Shown here piece after piece: positions 18,648 through 28,220 of a stretch of 64,000 bases of DNA. The notes under the pieces were generated by a model. That model saw nothing but the letters and a program-made list of their open reading frames with translations. It was not told where the DNA came from and did not search any database. The translations under genes were made by a program, and so were the position numbers. The first letter of the stretch is position 1, and each line of letters begins with the position of its first letter. The DNA comes from Nitrospirota bacterium (GTDB taxonomy: Bacteria; Nitrospirota; Nitrospiria; Nitrospirales; Nitrospiraceae): positions 186,001 through 250,000 of the forward strand of contig SCVN01000008.1 of the NCBI GenBank assembly GCA_004296885.1. Direction: 5' to 3'.

Positions 18648-18834
18648 GGCTCCCTTTCATCGCTTCGCGGTAGCGCTCCTCCACCCGCTCCAGCGCCGCC
18701 CCGATAGTCTCGCCCGGATGGACGGCGAACGTCGTCCCCGTTTCCGGATCATTGCAGAGGATGTATGAGCCCCCTTGCTGTCTCGTCTGGACGCCCAAGA
18801 CCGTGATGCCTTGCATTCGTTGGATATCCGTCAC
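18619..18834 (-). CDS. Small conserved-looking protein between murE and murF
   Basis: A 71-residue protein I do not recognise. It starts at GTG 18834 behind an excellent GAGGAGG seven bases upstream, and its end overlaps the murF start by 29 bp, so it looks genuinely translated and coupled. The sequence is soluble, with beta-prone VLGVQTRQQGGSYILCND and an acidic helix (ALERVEERYREAMKG); there is no signal peptide or cysteine motif. Position in the wall operon suggests a minor role in murein synthesis or division, but this is only context. Confidence 0.65.
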   Translation of the reverse strand: MTDIQRMQGITVLGVQTRQQGGSYILCNDPETGTTFAVHPGETIGAALERVEERYREAMKGSHGGGHRVHR

Positions 18835-18849
18835 GGCTCCTCCTCAGTT

Positions 18850-18912
18850 AGGATGTTGAAAAAGTCCGCCAGCTTTGCTCTCGCATCGCTGGACGGCCTC
18901 TTTGAACATCCT
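18850..18912. repeat. Palindromic element with AGGATGTT ends, short form (63 bp)
   Basis: The ends AGGATGTTGAA and TTGAACATCCT form an imperfect hairpin with a GTCCGCCAG/CTGGACGGC inner stem. In reverse orientation it matches both flanks of the 123-bp element at 15892-16014 and lacks its centre. It immediately follows the murE stop codon. Confidence 0.65.
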
Positions 18913-18913
18913 G

Positions 18914-20422
18914 TTAGGCGCGGCTCCGCTTGCGCAACGCCTCTCGCGCCACTTCGCGATCGTCGAAATGCAGCTTCTGGCTGCCGATGATCTGGTAATC
19001 CTCGTGACCCTTTCCGGCGATCAGGACCGTATCTCCCGTCCGCGCCTCGCGGATGGCCGCCTCGATGGCCTGGCGTCGGTCGGCGATCACCCGGTACTGC
19101 GCGCGCGCCGGCGCGGCTGCCAGGGCCTCCTTCACGCCCACCTCGACTTCGCGCAAGATCGCCGCGGGATCCTCGCTGCGCGGATTGTCGGAGGTCAGCA
19201 CCACGACGTCGCTCTGCTCCGCCGCCACACGCCCCATCTTCGGCCGCTTGCCACGATCTCGGTCCCCGCCGCAGCCGAACAGGGTGATGACCCGGCCCGT
19301 CTTGAGACGGTTGGCCGCGGCCAGCAGACGCATCAGCGCATCCTCGGTATGGGCATAGTCCACCACGACGGTGAAATCCTGGCCCGCCTCGACGCGTTCG
19401 AAGCGTCCCGGCACGTTCTCGACCGACGCCAACCCGGCGCGGATCTGTTCCTGCGTCAGCCCCTCCTGCAACCCCACGCCGATGGCCGCGAGCAGGTTGT
19501 AGACGTTGTGCTCCCCCACCAGCTTGCTGGCCACCTCGAACCGGCCGACCGGGGTCACGACCGTGAAGTTCGTGCCTGCCAGCGAGAGCCGCACCGCTTC
19601 GGCGCGGATGTCGGCCGGACGCCGGATCGCATAGGTCCACACGGGAACGCGGCAGGCCTGGCACACGCGCGGGCCCCGCTCATCGTCCACATTCACGATG
19701 GCGCGCTTGGGCTTGAGCTTTCGCCCGGTCGGCGACAGGGCGGAGAAAAGGCGCACCTTTGCCTGAAAATACTCTTCGAGGTCGGCGTGGAAATCCAAAT
19801 GGTCCTGGGTCAGGTTCGTGAACACCGCCAGGTCGAATTCGCAGCCGGCCGTGCGATCCAACGCCAGCGCATGAGACGACACTTCCATGACCGCCGTATC
19901 CAGCCCCGCGGCCACCATGCGCGCCAGCAGTGCCTGTAGCTCGACCGCCCCGGGAGTCGTGTGGGAGGCGGGGATCACTTCGGCCCCGATCTGATAGGCC
20001 ACGGTACCGATCACCCCCACCTTCCGGCCGGCCGCTTCTAGCACGGCCCGGCAGAGATAGGTGATCGTGGTCTTTCCGTTCGTCCCGGTCACACCGATCA
20101 TCGTCAGCCTGGACGAAGGATCCCCGTGAAACCGGCCGGCCAGCAGGCCGACGGCGCGCCGGGAATCCGGCACCTGAATGACCGGCACCGCCGGCGGCAC
20201 CGACCCTCCCGCCGGCGGCTCCTGCACCACCAACGCGGCTGCGCCGGCCTGGACCGCCTGGACCAGATGCCGGTGGCCGTCCGCCTTGCCGCCCTTCACC
20301 GCGACAAACACATGGCCCGGCTTGACGCAACGCGAGTCGTCGGTTAGTCCGGTCACCTCGACTCCGAGGCCTCCGGGCCGCGTGACCGCTTCCAGAGGTT
20401 CGATGAGTTCGGCCAGCCTCAC
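18914..20422 (-). CDS. murE: UDP-MurNAc-L-Ala-D-Glu--meso-DAP ligase
   Basis: The 502-residue ligase carries GLTDDSRCVKPGHVFVAVKG, the P-loop GVTGTNGKTTITYL (about residues 114-127), the lysine-carbamate region, NLTQDHLDFH (about 186-195), VDYAHTEDALMRLL, and TSDNPRSEDP, the DNPR motif that specifies meso-diaminopimelate rather than lysine. This predicts a DAP-type, diderm-like wall. GTG 20422 overlaps the ftsI stop (GTGA) and has GGGAGA upstream. A short palindromic element follows the stop. Confidence 0.96.
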   Translation of the reverse strand: MRLAELIEPLEAVTRPGGLGVEVTGLTDDSRCVKPGHVFVAVKGGKADGHRHLVQAVQAGAAALVVQEPPAGGSVPPAVPVIQVPDSRRAVGLLAGRFHGDPSSRLTMIGVTGTNGKTTITYLCRAVLEAAGRKVGVIGTVAYQIGAEVIPASHTTPGAVELQALLARMVAAGLDTAVMEVSSHALALDRTAGCEFDLAVFTNLTQDHLDFHADLEEYFQAKVRLFSALSPTGRKLKPKRAIVNVDDERGPRVCQACRVPVWTYAIRRPADIRAEAVRLSLAGTNFTVVTPVGRFEVASKLVGEHNVYNLLAAIGVGLQEGLTQEQIRAGLASVENVPGRFERVEAGQDFTVVVDYAHTEDALMRLLAAANRLKTGRVITLFGCGGDRDRGKRPKMGRVAAEQSDVVVLTSDNPRSEDPAAILREVEVGVKEALAAAPARAQYRVIADRRQAIEAAIREARTGDTVLIAGKGHEDYQIIGSQKLHFDDREVAREALRKRSRA

Positions 20423-22203
20423 GAGGGATCTCCCACCGAAGCCAATCGCACAAGCGTTCGATCCACCCCGCCGCGCCTTGCTTCCCCATATTCATCATAC
20501 CGGGCCAGCTTGATCGGCGACTTGGAGGAGACGCCCAGGTGCGGAAGCGCCTGCTCCGCCACGCGCCGGAACACCGGCGCCGCAATCGTGCCGCCCCATT
20601 GCTCCGTGCGCGGCTCGTCCACCACCACCAGGATCGCCAGCCGCGGATCGTCCGCCGGCAGGTAGCCGACGAAGGAGGCCACGAAGAGGGTCGGCGAATA
20701 GCGGCCAGTCTGAGGATCGATCTTCTGCGCGGTGCCGGTCTTGCCCGCCACCCGGAATCCGGCAATGGCCGCCTTGGCGCCGGTCCCATGGGTCACCACG
20801 CCTTCCAGAATCGCCGTCAGGGACTGGGCGGTCTCGGCGGACACGGCCCGGCGCCGGATTTGCGGGCCCGTCTGCGCCACCACCGCCCCCTTGCCGTCGC
20901 GAATCTCCGACACGACGTAGGGCTTCATCAGCCAGCCGCCGTTCGCGACGGCCGCCGTCGCGTTGAGCAACTGCAGGGGCGTGACGCCGACTTCCTGCCC
21001 GAACGCGATCGAGGCCAACGACTGGCGGCCCCAGTCCTTCGGATCCCGCACGAGCCCCGCCGCTTCACCCGGCAAATCGATTTCGGTCCGCTCGCCGAAG
21101 CCAAACGCCTTGAGATACCGGTGCAGCCGCTCTTCGCCCAGCGCCATCCCGGTTTTTGCCGCGCCGATGTTGCTCGACTTCTGCACCATCTGGGCAAAGG
21201 TCATCCAGCCGAGCTTTTCATGGTCGTGGATGTTCCGCCCGGCCGCGGAGAACTGTCCATTCTCGCCGTTAATCAGGGTGCCGGGCCCCATGACTTTTTC
21301 TTCCAGGGCGGCCGCGGCGGTAATCACTTTCATCGTCGAGCCAGGTTCATAAGCGTCGGTGAGCGCCCGGTTCCGCCAGCGTTCCGGCGTGAGGTTGCCC
21401 ATGCTGTTCGGATCGAATTTCGGGTTGATGGCCATGGCCAGGATCGCACCGGTACGAGGCTCCATGACCAACACGACCCCGCCCTTCGCCCTGGAATTCG
21501 TCACCGCTTCGTCCAATTCCTTTTCCGCGATGTACTGGATCACCTCGTCGATCGTCAGGGTGAGGCTATGCCCAGGGGCCGGCCCCTGTTCGTTCAGCCC
21601 CTTCGGAAAGACGGTGCGGCCCAGCGCATCCCGCTGCAGGACCACCTTCTGCGTTTCCCCCCGCAGGTACGATTCGTACCGCCGCTCGATCCCCTCCAGC
21701 CCCTGCCCGTCCATCCCAGCAAACCCCAGCACATGCGCCAGCAGCGGCCCCTTCGGATAGAAACGCCGCCCCTCCATCCTGGTCCCGATCCCCTCCAGCG
21801 ACAGACGCTCCAGGCTCCGTCCCTGCTCCGGGTCCAGCTTGCGGGCGATCCAGACGAATTTCTGCTCCCGCCTCAGCTTCCGTTCGATGTCATCGGCCCG
21901 GACGTGGAGCACCCGCGCCAAGTCGCGCGCCACGCCGGCAGGATTCTCCAGCGACGCCGGAATGCCGTAGACCGAGGGCACCTCCATGTTCATCGCCAGG
22001 ACCTTGCCCTGCCGGTCGTAGATGCCGCCGCGCCCGCCTTCCACCGTCACGGACATCCGGTGCTGCCGGTCCGCCTTTTCCGTCAGTTCCGCCGCCTGCA
22101 ATACTTGCAGCGTGAACAGCCGGAAGAGCACGCCGGCAAACCCGAGCATCAGGATGAGCCCGGCGACGATCCTCCGCCACCGATAGGGGTCTGCCGAAGT
22201 CAC
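20419..22203 (-). CDS. ftsI: Septal transpeptidase FtsI (PBP3)
   Basis: Class B penicillin-binding protein, 594 residues. One N-terminal membrane helix (IVAGLILMLGFAGVLFRLF) is followed by the pedestal domain with GRGGIYDRQGKVLA, then the transpeptidase domain with the nucleophile S-T-M-K (in YEPGSTMKVI, about residue 290), SSN (in KSSNIGAAK) and KTG (in VAGKTGTAQK). No PASTA domains are seen. The GTG start at 22203 overlaps ftsL by GTGA. The frame stays open upstream but that part is the antisense-like reading of rsmH and ftsL. Confidence 0.95.
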   Translation of the reverse strand: MTSADPYRWRRIVAGLILMLGFAGVLFRLFTLQVLQAAELTEKADRQHRMSVTVEGGRGGIYDRQGKVLAMNMEVPSVYGIPASLENPAGVARDLARVLHVRADDIERKLRREQKFVWIARKLDPEQGRSLERLSLEGIGTRMEGRRFYPKGPLLAHVLGFAGMDGQGLEGIERRYESYLRGETQKVVLQRDALGRTVFPKGLNEQGPAPGHSLTLTIDEVIQYIAEKELDEAVTNSRAKGGVVLVMEPRTGAILAMAINPKFDPNSMGNLTPERWRNRALTDAYEPGSTMKVITAAAALEEKVMGPGTLINGENGQFSAAGRNIHDHEKLGWMTFAQMVQKSSNIGAAKTGMALGEERLHRYLKAFGFGERTEIDLPGEAAGLVRDPKDWGRQSLASIAFGQEVGVTPLQLLNATAAVANGGWLMKPYVVSEIRDGKGAVVAQTGPQIRRRAVSAETAQSLTAILEGVVTHGTGAKAAIAGFRVAGKTGTAQKIDPQTGRYSPTLFVASFVGYLPADDPRLAILVVVDEPRTEQWGGTIAAPVFRRVAEQALPHLGVSSKSPIKLARYDEYGEARRGGVDRTLVRLASVGDPS

Positions 22204-22529
22204 GGGATTCTCACCCCCACGTCGCTCTTGGCCAGCCGCAACTCCGCCCCCCGGCCGGGCGCGAAATCCGGCGTCACCTTCACCAGCACCACCTGCCCCT
22301 GCTCCGGCGGCCCCATCCCCAGCTTCTCCGTGGCCGCCCGCGCGATCCGCTCCGGCGCCGTCATGCTGGACACCTTCACCCGCAACTCGTCCCGCTCCCG
22401 CTGGAGCTGCACCTTCTGCTGCTTGAGCTGCTCGATGTGATAGCCGACGCGCACGATGTCCACGCGCTCCCACACACAGAGCAGCAACAGGAGCAGGCCC
22501 GTCACGGTCATTCCGGCCAAGGTTTTCAT
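22200..22529 (-). CDS. ftsL: Cell division protein FtsL
   Basis: A 109-residue bitopic protein: a single membrane helix (about residues 4-19, VTGLLLLLLCVW), then a coiled coil (about 25-55, QLKQQKVQLQRERDELRVKV) and a short beta tail. FtsL is divergent in sequence, and the identity rests on this layout and on its position between rsmH and ftsI. ATG 22529 overlaps the rsmH stop as ATGA. Confidence 0.88.
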   Translation of the reverse strand: MKTLAGMTVTGLLLLLLCVWERVDIVRVGYHIEQLKQQKVQLQRERDELRVKVSSMTAPERIARAATEKLGMGPPEQGQVVLVKVTPDFAPGRGAELRLAKSDVGVRIP

Positions 22530-23470
22530 GCGGCCCTCCCCACGGTCAGGCGTTCGGCAACCCGCAACTTCGCGCTCCGGGCGCGCGGATTGCCCGCCCG
22601 TTCTTCCTCGGACGCCACGAGCGGCCTCTTGGTGAGTACGGACAAGCAAGGAGACTCCCCTCGCGACAACGCGCGGAAAGTCTGCTTGGCGATACGATCT
22701 TCGAGGGAATGGAACGAGATCACGCAGAGCCGCCCCCCCGGCGCCAGCACCTCCACCGCATCCTTGAGCGCGCCCTCCAGCACATCCAGTTCGCGATTGA
22801 CGGCGATCCGCAGGGCTTGAAACGTGCGCGTCGCGCAGTGGATGCGCCCGTGGCGATAGGGCGGCGGGACCGATCCGCGAATCACAGACGCCAACTCCAG
22901 GGTCCGGGCCAGCGGGTGGATCGCCCGCGCGCGGACGATGGCCCGCGCGATCCGTCGCGAATACCGCTCTTCCCCATAGCGATAGATCAGGTCGGCCAGT
23001 TCTTGCTCGGGCAGGTCGTTCACGAGAGAGGCGGCGGAGAGAGCGGCACGCTGATCCATCCGCATATCCAGCGGGCCGTCGGCAAGAAAGCTGAAACCCC
23101 TCGTCGGTTCGTCCAGTTGCGCTGACGACACCCCCAGATCAAACATCACGCCGTCAACCTCCGCGACGCCCATTGAGCGTAACTGTTGCTTCAGCTCTTG
23201 AAAATTTCCCCGAACGAGACGCACGCGACCGGCATAGGGCTGTAGCCGTTCCCCGGCCGCACGCAGGGCCGCCTCATCCTGATCCATGCCGATGAGCACA
23301 CCATCAGGGGCGCTGCGCTCCAGAATGAGGGCTGCATGCCCTCCATACCCAACGGTGCAGTCCACATATCGGCCTCCGGGCTTGCAGCCCAGGCCCGCGA
23401 CCACTTCTTCAGCCAATACCGGAATATGGAGATCTTTCTCATGTTCACCAGGCAAACCATTTACTCCCAC
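22526..23470 (-). CDS. rsmH: 16S rRNA (cytosine(1402)-N(4))-methyltransferase
   Basis: RsmH/MraW methylates N4 of C1402 in the ribosomal decoding centre. The 314-residue product has HIPVLAEEVV, the SAM-binding VDCTVGYGGHAALIL (about residues 37-51), GMDQDEAAL, FDLGVSSAQLDEPTRGFSF (about 109-127) and the C-terminal VISFHSLEDRIAKQTF. GTG 23470 has GGGAAGAA immediately upstream. It is the first gene of the dcw cluster; the promoter and TGGGA boxes lie just upstream, and mraZ is not found beside it. Confidence 0.96.
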   Translation of the reverse strand: MGVNGLPGEHEKDLHIPVLAEEVVAGLGCKPGGRYVDCTVGYGGHAALILERSAPDGVLIGMDQDEAALRAAGERLQPYAGRVRLVRGNFQELKQQLRSMGVAEVDGVMFDLGVSSAQLDEPTRGFSFLADGPLDMRMDQRAALSAASLVNDLPEQELADLIYRYGEERYSRRIARAIVRARAIHPLARTLELASVIRGSVPPPYRHGRIHCATRTFQALRIAVNRELDVLEGALKDAVEVLAPGGRLCVISFHSLEDRIAKQTFRALSRGESPCLSVLTKRPLVASEEERAGNPRARSAKLRVAERLTVGRAA

Positions 23471-23506
23471 TTCTTCCCACTTTTCTCGCGTAATATACTC
23501 CCATGC
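23466..23506 (-). promoter_or_regulatory. TGGGA direct repeats (MraZ-like operator)
   Basis: Reading toward rsmH, two TGGGA motifs are separated by exactly five bases (TGGGAAGAAGTGGGA), the second one including the GTG start codon. A third TGGGA occurs about 27 bases further upstream inside the promoter spacer. MraZ, the dcw repressor, is known to bind such 10-bp-phased TGGGN repeats. The match is by eye only and no mraZ gene is adjacent. Confidence 0.5.
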
Positions 23507-23519
23507 ATATACTTGTCAA
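23492..23519 (-). promoter_or_regulatory. Strong sigma70 promoter of the dcw cluster
   Basis: On the minus strand a perfect TTGACA (23514-23519) is followed after 16 bases by TATATT (23492-23497), or after 17 bases by ATATTA. It lies about 20-45 bp before rsmH and is the only consensus-like promoter found before this gene string. Confidence 0.75.
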
Positions 23520-23743
23520 GAAAATTTTGCGGTTTCTTAATAGGATATGGATGGCTGTGAATTCACAGAATGAATGCGAAATTCACGCTTCCAGGGGGGC
23601 GAATAGACTAAGTGGTGCAGAAGGCGAGCAAGAACTTTCAAATGACTTTTAGCTAAAAATGAAGCTCATAGAGATCACGATTGCTCGTTTGATACAGGGT
23701 TAGGGGCATGGTACCGTAGCGCAAATCTCAAGAGGGGTGCGCC

Positions 23744-24406
23744 ATGGCTTTTGATTGGAGATGGGCATGGGCGGGTTTCTGGGAATCGCTTCCCTCCCCA
23801 GTTCAAGACGCGATCAAAAATTGGTTTTGGCAAACTCTCATTGGGTTTGCTTGCATGATGGCCTACTTCGCATGGGCGGCGTTCCAGGAAGTGCAGCAGT
23901 GGCCGGGAGAGATAATAGTTCTGATCGGTTTTGCCTTTTTCGTGATCGGCTTTGCCTTGGTAAATCAGATTCGATGGCGTCAATTACAACAAAAAATGCG
24001 AGCGAACATTGAGCAAGGCGAGGTACCGAAACAAAAGCTTCCAGATGCTACACCAGCACAATTAGCGCAAAGACGTATATCCGGCGTGCGTTTGCACCTT
24101 GCAGATTTGGTTAAAGATGGCCCCATTCTTCGAGATAAGATTATAGAGGGCTGTCAGATTGTTGGGCCAGCCGTGATTGCGTTATTGGGTGGCAATACAA
24201 TAAGTCGCAATGAACTTGACGGAGGCCGACCAACATTTACGGACTATGTTTGGATTGTTCCTGAAGGCCATTCATTGGTAGGCACTGTCGGCCTGGAAAA
24301 CTGCGAGTTTCGACGGAGCCATTTTTTACACATTTCCTTTATTGCCACTGAGCAGCAAGCATCGGAGTGGCGAAAGGAATTTCATGAACTTCCGCGACGA
24401 TCATGA
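23744..24406 (+). CDS. Orphan two-helix membrane protein, AT-rich, probably acquired
   Basis: I do not recognise this 220-residue protein. It has two hydrophobic helices (about residues 28-46 and 56-73), then a basic linker and a soluble domain of about 130 residues with no catalytic motif I can name. The start ATG is preceded by AGAGGGG. Its base composition is clearly AT-richer than the genes on both sides, and its 3' end overlaps an IS1595-type transposase remnant on the other strand, so horizontal acquisition is likely. Such one-domain membrane orphans occur in mobile islands; a defence role is possible but unsupported. Confidence 0.6.
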   Translation: MAFDWRWAWAGFWESLPSPVQDAIKNWFWQTLIGFACMMAYFAWAAFQEVQQWPGEIIVLIGFAFFVIGFALVNQIRWRQLQQKMRANIEQGEVPKQKLPDATPAQLAQRRISGVRLHLADLVKDGPILRDKIIEGCQIVGPAVIALLGGNTISRNELDGGRPTFTDYVWIVPEGHSLVGTVGLENCEFRRSHFLHISFIATEQQASEWRKEFHELPRRS

Positions 24407-24571
24407 CGCCACTAATTCCTTGTACTCCACATTGGATGAATTGAGCAGCTTAATGAGCGCGTCCCGAAACAGGTATGGATTCTAACGGTCGTCAAACCGC
24501 CATTCCAGTTCATCGAGGCAGGCGTCCAGATTGGACACCTCGTGCAAGTATATAATCGTGAACCCGATGAG
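24401..24571 (-). pseudogene. IS1595-family (ISXO2-like) transposase C-terminal remnant
   Basis: Translating the minus strand gives a tail with the pattern VSNLDACLDELEWRFDDR, an in-frame TAG (24482-24484), then NPYLFRDALIKLL and EYKEL before the stop at 24401-24403. The Y-L-x-E-x-x-x-R-F-N-x-R and NPYLFRD features are typical of the ends of ISXO2-like DDE transposases. The catalytic part is missing, and the upstream side runs into a heptamer half-array. This is a decayed insertion sequence. Confidence 0.65.
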
Positions 24572-24582
24572 GTTCTTCTTCC

Positions 24583-24616
24583 ACAAGCTGAAGGCTGATT
24601 GCTGACGGCTGACCAC
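24583..24616. repeat. Single-arm heptamer run beside asnS
   Basis: Units AAGCTGA, AGGCTGA and CGGCTGA type repeat with a 7-nt period, matching one arm of the nnnCAGC/GCTGnnn arrays. No complementary arm is seen, so the other half was probably lost with the insertion-sequence decay next to it. Confidence 0.55.
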
Positions 24617-24621
24617 CTCTT

Positions 24622-25914
<1,293 letters not shown>

Positions 25915-26049
25915 GTGAACCTCCCTGCGTCTCCGTCGTCGGCCTTGCGCGGCCACGGCGGATGCAGCCTATCCCAACGTCAACCGGCTTTCAAGATCGC
26001 CGACCGCACCGCGTCAACCGCGTCCGCCCCGCGCAAACCCCGCTCCGGT

Positions 26050-26079
26050 TTGACATTGTTCGGCGGCGGCGAGCAGAAT
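26050..26079 (+). promoter_or_regulatory. Putative sigma70 promoter
   Basis: TTGACA (26050-26055) and CAGAAT (26074-26079) are separated by 18 bases, ending 17 bp before the first ATG of the secreted repeat protein. The -35 is perfect and the -10 is moderate. Confidence 0.5.
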
Positions 26080-26096
26080 GAAACCGTCGGCAGCGG

Positions 26097-27053
26097 ATGG
26101 ACGCGCTCATGCGACACACCACGATGACAGACGGTCTGCTGGTCCTCGGCCTCGTCCTGGCCGGAGCCGGCGTGTTCTTCCTTCAGGAGTCCGCGCAGGC
26201 GACCATGTACCTCTGCCCCGGCAAGGTCGGGGACACGATCCAACTCCAGCCTGGCCCAGGCTGCAAGCCGCTGGTCGATCCCAAGGCCGAGCTCAAGGCC
26301 GAGGCGGACAAGAAGCCGGCCAAGCCCAGACCCGACATCGGCGTCACACCGGACAATATCGAGGCCTCGGTGGCGTCCTTCCTGAAGCGATACCGCGAAT
26401 TCATGTCCTGCTGCTCGACGGATCCGGCGATGATCAAGGACATCGACGATCTGGACTACGAGGCAGGGGAGATTCTCAAGCAGACGGACAAACTGGTCGG
26501 CCAACGGTTCTCGCTGGTCGCCTCTCATGGGGCGCTGGTGCTGCCGGTGGTCGAGGCGCGGGACAAACTGCACGCCCTGAAGGCGAAACACCAACAGCTC
26601 GACCAGGCGTATGAAAAGGCGGAGGGCCTGGATTACGACGCGGCGGGGCGGGCACGGCGCAAGATACAAGAGGAAGAAGCGACGATGCAGCGTGAGTTCC
26701 AGCCGGCCCCTCAGCCGAGCCGCGCCCCGACGGGGAAAGACGTGGGCGATTCCCGCTTCAACGCGACGAGCCAAACGGGCCCGGCCCTCGGCGGCACCTC
26801 GACCTTGAACCGCGACGCGGCCGTGGGTCCGGCGGCCGGGCAAGGCACCCTCGACAAGGCGGCCCGTACCGGCACCGAAAGCGTGGGGCAATCAGGCCTG
26901 AACGACGCCAGCCAGACCGGTCCGGCCCTCGAGGACACATCCAGCTTCAATCGCGACAGCCAGATCGGCCCAGGCCTCAAGGGCAGCAGCTCCCTCAACG
27001 AGCAATCTTCCACCGGCCCCTCGGTCGGCCAGTCCGACCTGAATAAGCGCTAG
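26097..27053 (+). CDS. Secreted protein with C-terminal LN-x-S-Q-T-G-P repeats
   Basis: A 318-residue protein of unknown function. It has an N-terminal hydrophobic export segment (LLVLGLVLAGAGVFFL) with a likely cleavage near QATMY, a lysine/proline linker, a helical domain (about 80-210) with CC at about 102-103, and then about 110 residues of degenerate 15-16-residue repeats of the form LN-x-x-S-Q-T-G-P-x-L-x-x-T-S. Two in-frame ATGs follow the first (26112, 26124), and no start has a clear ribosome-binding site. The repeats are low-complexity and probably disordered at the cell surface or periplasm. Confidence 0.7.
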   Translation: MDALMRHTTMTDGLLVLGLVLAGAGVFFLQESAQATMYLCPGKVGDTIQLQPGPGCKPLVDPKAELKAEADKKPAKPRPDIGVTPDNIEASVASFLKRYREFMSCCSTDPAMIKDIDDLDYEAGEILKQTDKLVGQRFSLVASHGALVLPVVEARDKLHALKAKHQQLDQAYEKAEGLDYDAAGRARRKIQEEEATMQREFQPAPQPSRAPTGKDVGDSRFNATSQTGPALGGTSTLNRDAAVGPAAGQGTLDKAARTGTESVGQSGLNDASQTGPALEDTSSFNRDSQIGPGLKGSSSLNEQSSTGPSVGQSDLNKR

Positions 27054-27088
27054 TCATTCGCTGCAAATAGGCCGTAAGCCGAGCGAGA

Positions 27089-27160
27089 AGGTTTTCAGTA
27101 TTCAGTTCTCCGTAGTCAGTTCCGGAAACTGACAACCGAAAACTGCTTACCGACAACTTC
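27089..27160. repeat. Heptamer hairpin array 5
   Basis: Units GTTTTCA, GTATTCA and GTAGTCA in the left arm are mirrored by AAACTGA, CAACCGA and TTACCGA in the right arm, with unbroken 7-nt phase across the centre. It lies between two convergent genes. Confidence 0.8.
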
Positions 27161-27164
27161 TTCT

Positions 27165-28205
27165 TTAGGCGGCCGGTTTCACCGGCGGCATGGGCGTCCA
27201 CGTTTCGCCCCCGTCCTGGCTCCGGTAGAGCCCGCTCCCGTTCGTGCCCACGTACCAGACCTTCGGATCGACCTGGCTCTGAACCAACGAACGGACGTTG
27301 AGCGTGGCCAGACCTTGATTCAATGCCTGCCAGGTCTCGCCCCGGTCCTTGCTCCGATGCACCCCCTCGCGGCTGGCCACATAGATCGTGCCCGGCTGCG
27401 CCCGATCCAGCAGCATGGCGCTGATCATCTGGTCCGGCAGCTTCTGGGCGATGCGCGTCCAGGACTGAGCCTGATCCCGGGACCGGTAGATTCCGTTCAG
27501 GGTGGCGGCATAGATCGTATCGGGCGCATAGGGGTCCACTTGCATGACGGTCACGCCCAGAGCGCGGGAGGACTTGAGCACTTCCGGCGGCACGAGGCCG
27601 TTGTTGGCCTTCTCCCATCCCTTGCCGCCGTTGACGGTTTTGTACACGCCCCCGCTCGTGCCCGCATACATGACCTGGGGTCTCGTCGGGTCCAGCGCCA
27701 GCGTCACGACCATCAACACTTCCTTCATCCCGTCCATGCGCTTCTGCCACTGCTCCCCGGCATTCTGCGTCTCGAAGACTCCCATCGTGGTCGCGACAAA
27801 GATGTGGGCTGGCTCCGCCGGGTCGAACACGAACTGGTTGACGACCGAGGTGATCGTCACATCCTCCAGCCCGGCCCGCAGCGAGACCCAGCGCTGGCCC
27901 CCATCGTAGCTCTTGAAGACCGCATCCCCTTTGGTGCCGGCATAGACGGTGGCGGGATAGGCGGGATCGACGGCCATCGAGATCACGCGCGAGTGGCTCA
28001 TGCCTTTGGAGAGATTCTCCCAGGTCTCGCCGCCGTCGCGCGTCTTGTAGATGTAATCGTTGGTCGCGACGTAGAGGATGTTCGGATTGGCCGGATGCAC
28101 CGTGATCACGACGATCGCGTCGGCGCGTCCGCAGCCGGAGAGGAACAGCGCCGCCAGCAGACAGCAGGTGAGAAGCAGGCCTCGAAGGCAGGTCGGCATC
28201 GTCAC
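27165..28205 (-). CDS. YCF48/BNR-repeat beta-propeller lipoprotein
   Basis: A 346-residue lipoprotein with an N-terminal signal ending in the lipobox LSGC (about residues 22-25). The rest consists of about seven beta-propeller blades with recurring Y-K-T-x-D-G-G-E-T-W and S-x-D-G-G-x-x-W motifs (Asp-box/BNR type), as in YCF48 photosystem-assembly factors and sialidase-like propellers. Sialidase activity cannot be claimed from Asp-boxes alone. The start is GTG 28205 or the ATG two codons later. The next gene upstream on the strand is yajQ. Confidence 0.8.
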   Translation of the reverse strand: MTMPTCLRGLLLTCCLLAALFLSGCGRADAIVVITVHPANPNILYVATNDYIYKTRDGGETWENLSKGMSHSRVISMAVDPAYPATVYAGTKGDAVFKSYDGGQRWVSLRAGLEDVTITSVVNQFVFDPAEPAHIFVATTMGVFETQNAGEQWQKRMDGMKEVLMVVTLALDPTRPQVMYAGTSGGVYKTVNGGKGWEKANNGLVPPEVLKSSRALGVTVMQVDPYAPDTIYAATLNGIYRSRDQAQSWTRIAQKLPDQMISAMLLDRAQPGTIYVASREGVHRSKDRGETWQALNQGLATLNVRSLVQSQVDPKVWYVGTNGSGLYRSQDGGETWTPMPPVKPAA

Positions 28206-28220
28206 GCCCGAGGCAGGAGC

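Noticed and set aside
18850-18912. The short palindromic element considered as an intrinsic terminator of murE
   Set aside because: It has no T-run on the minus strand and shares its ends and arms with the longer element at 15892, so it is better described as a repeat element; a side effect on transcription is still possible.
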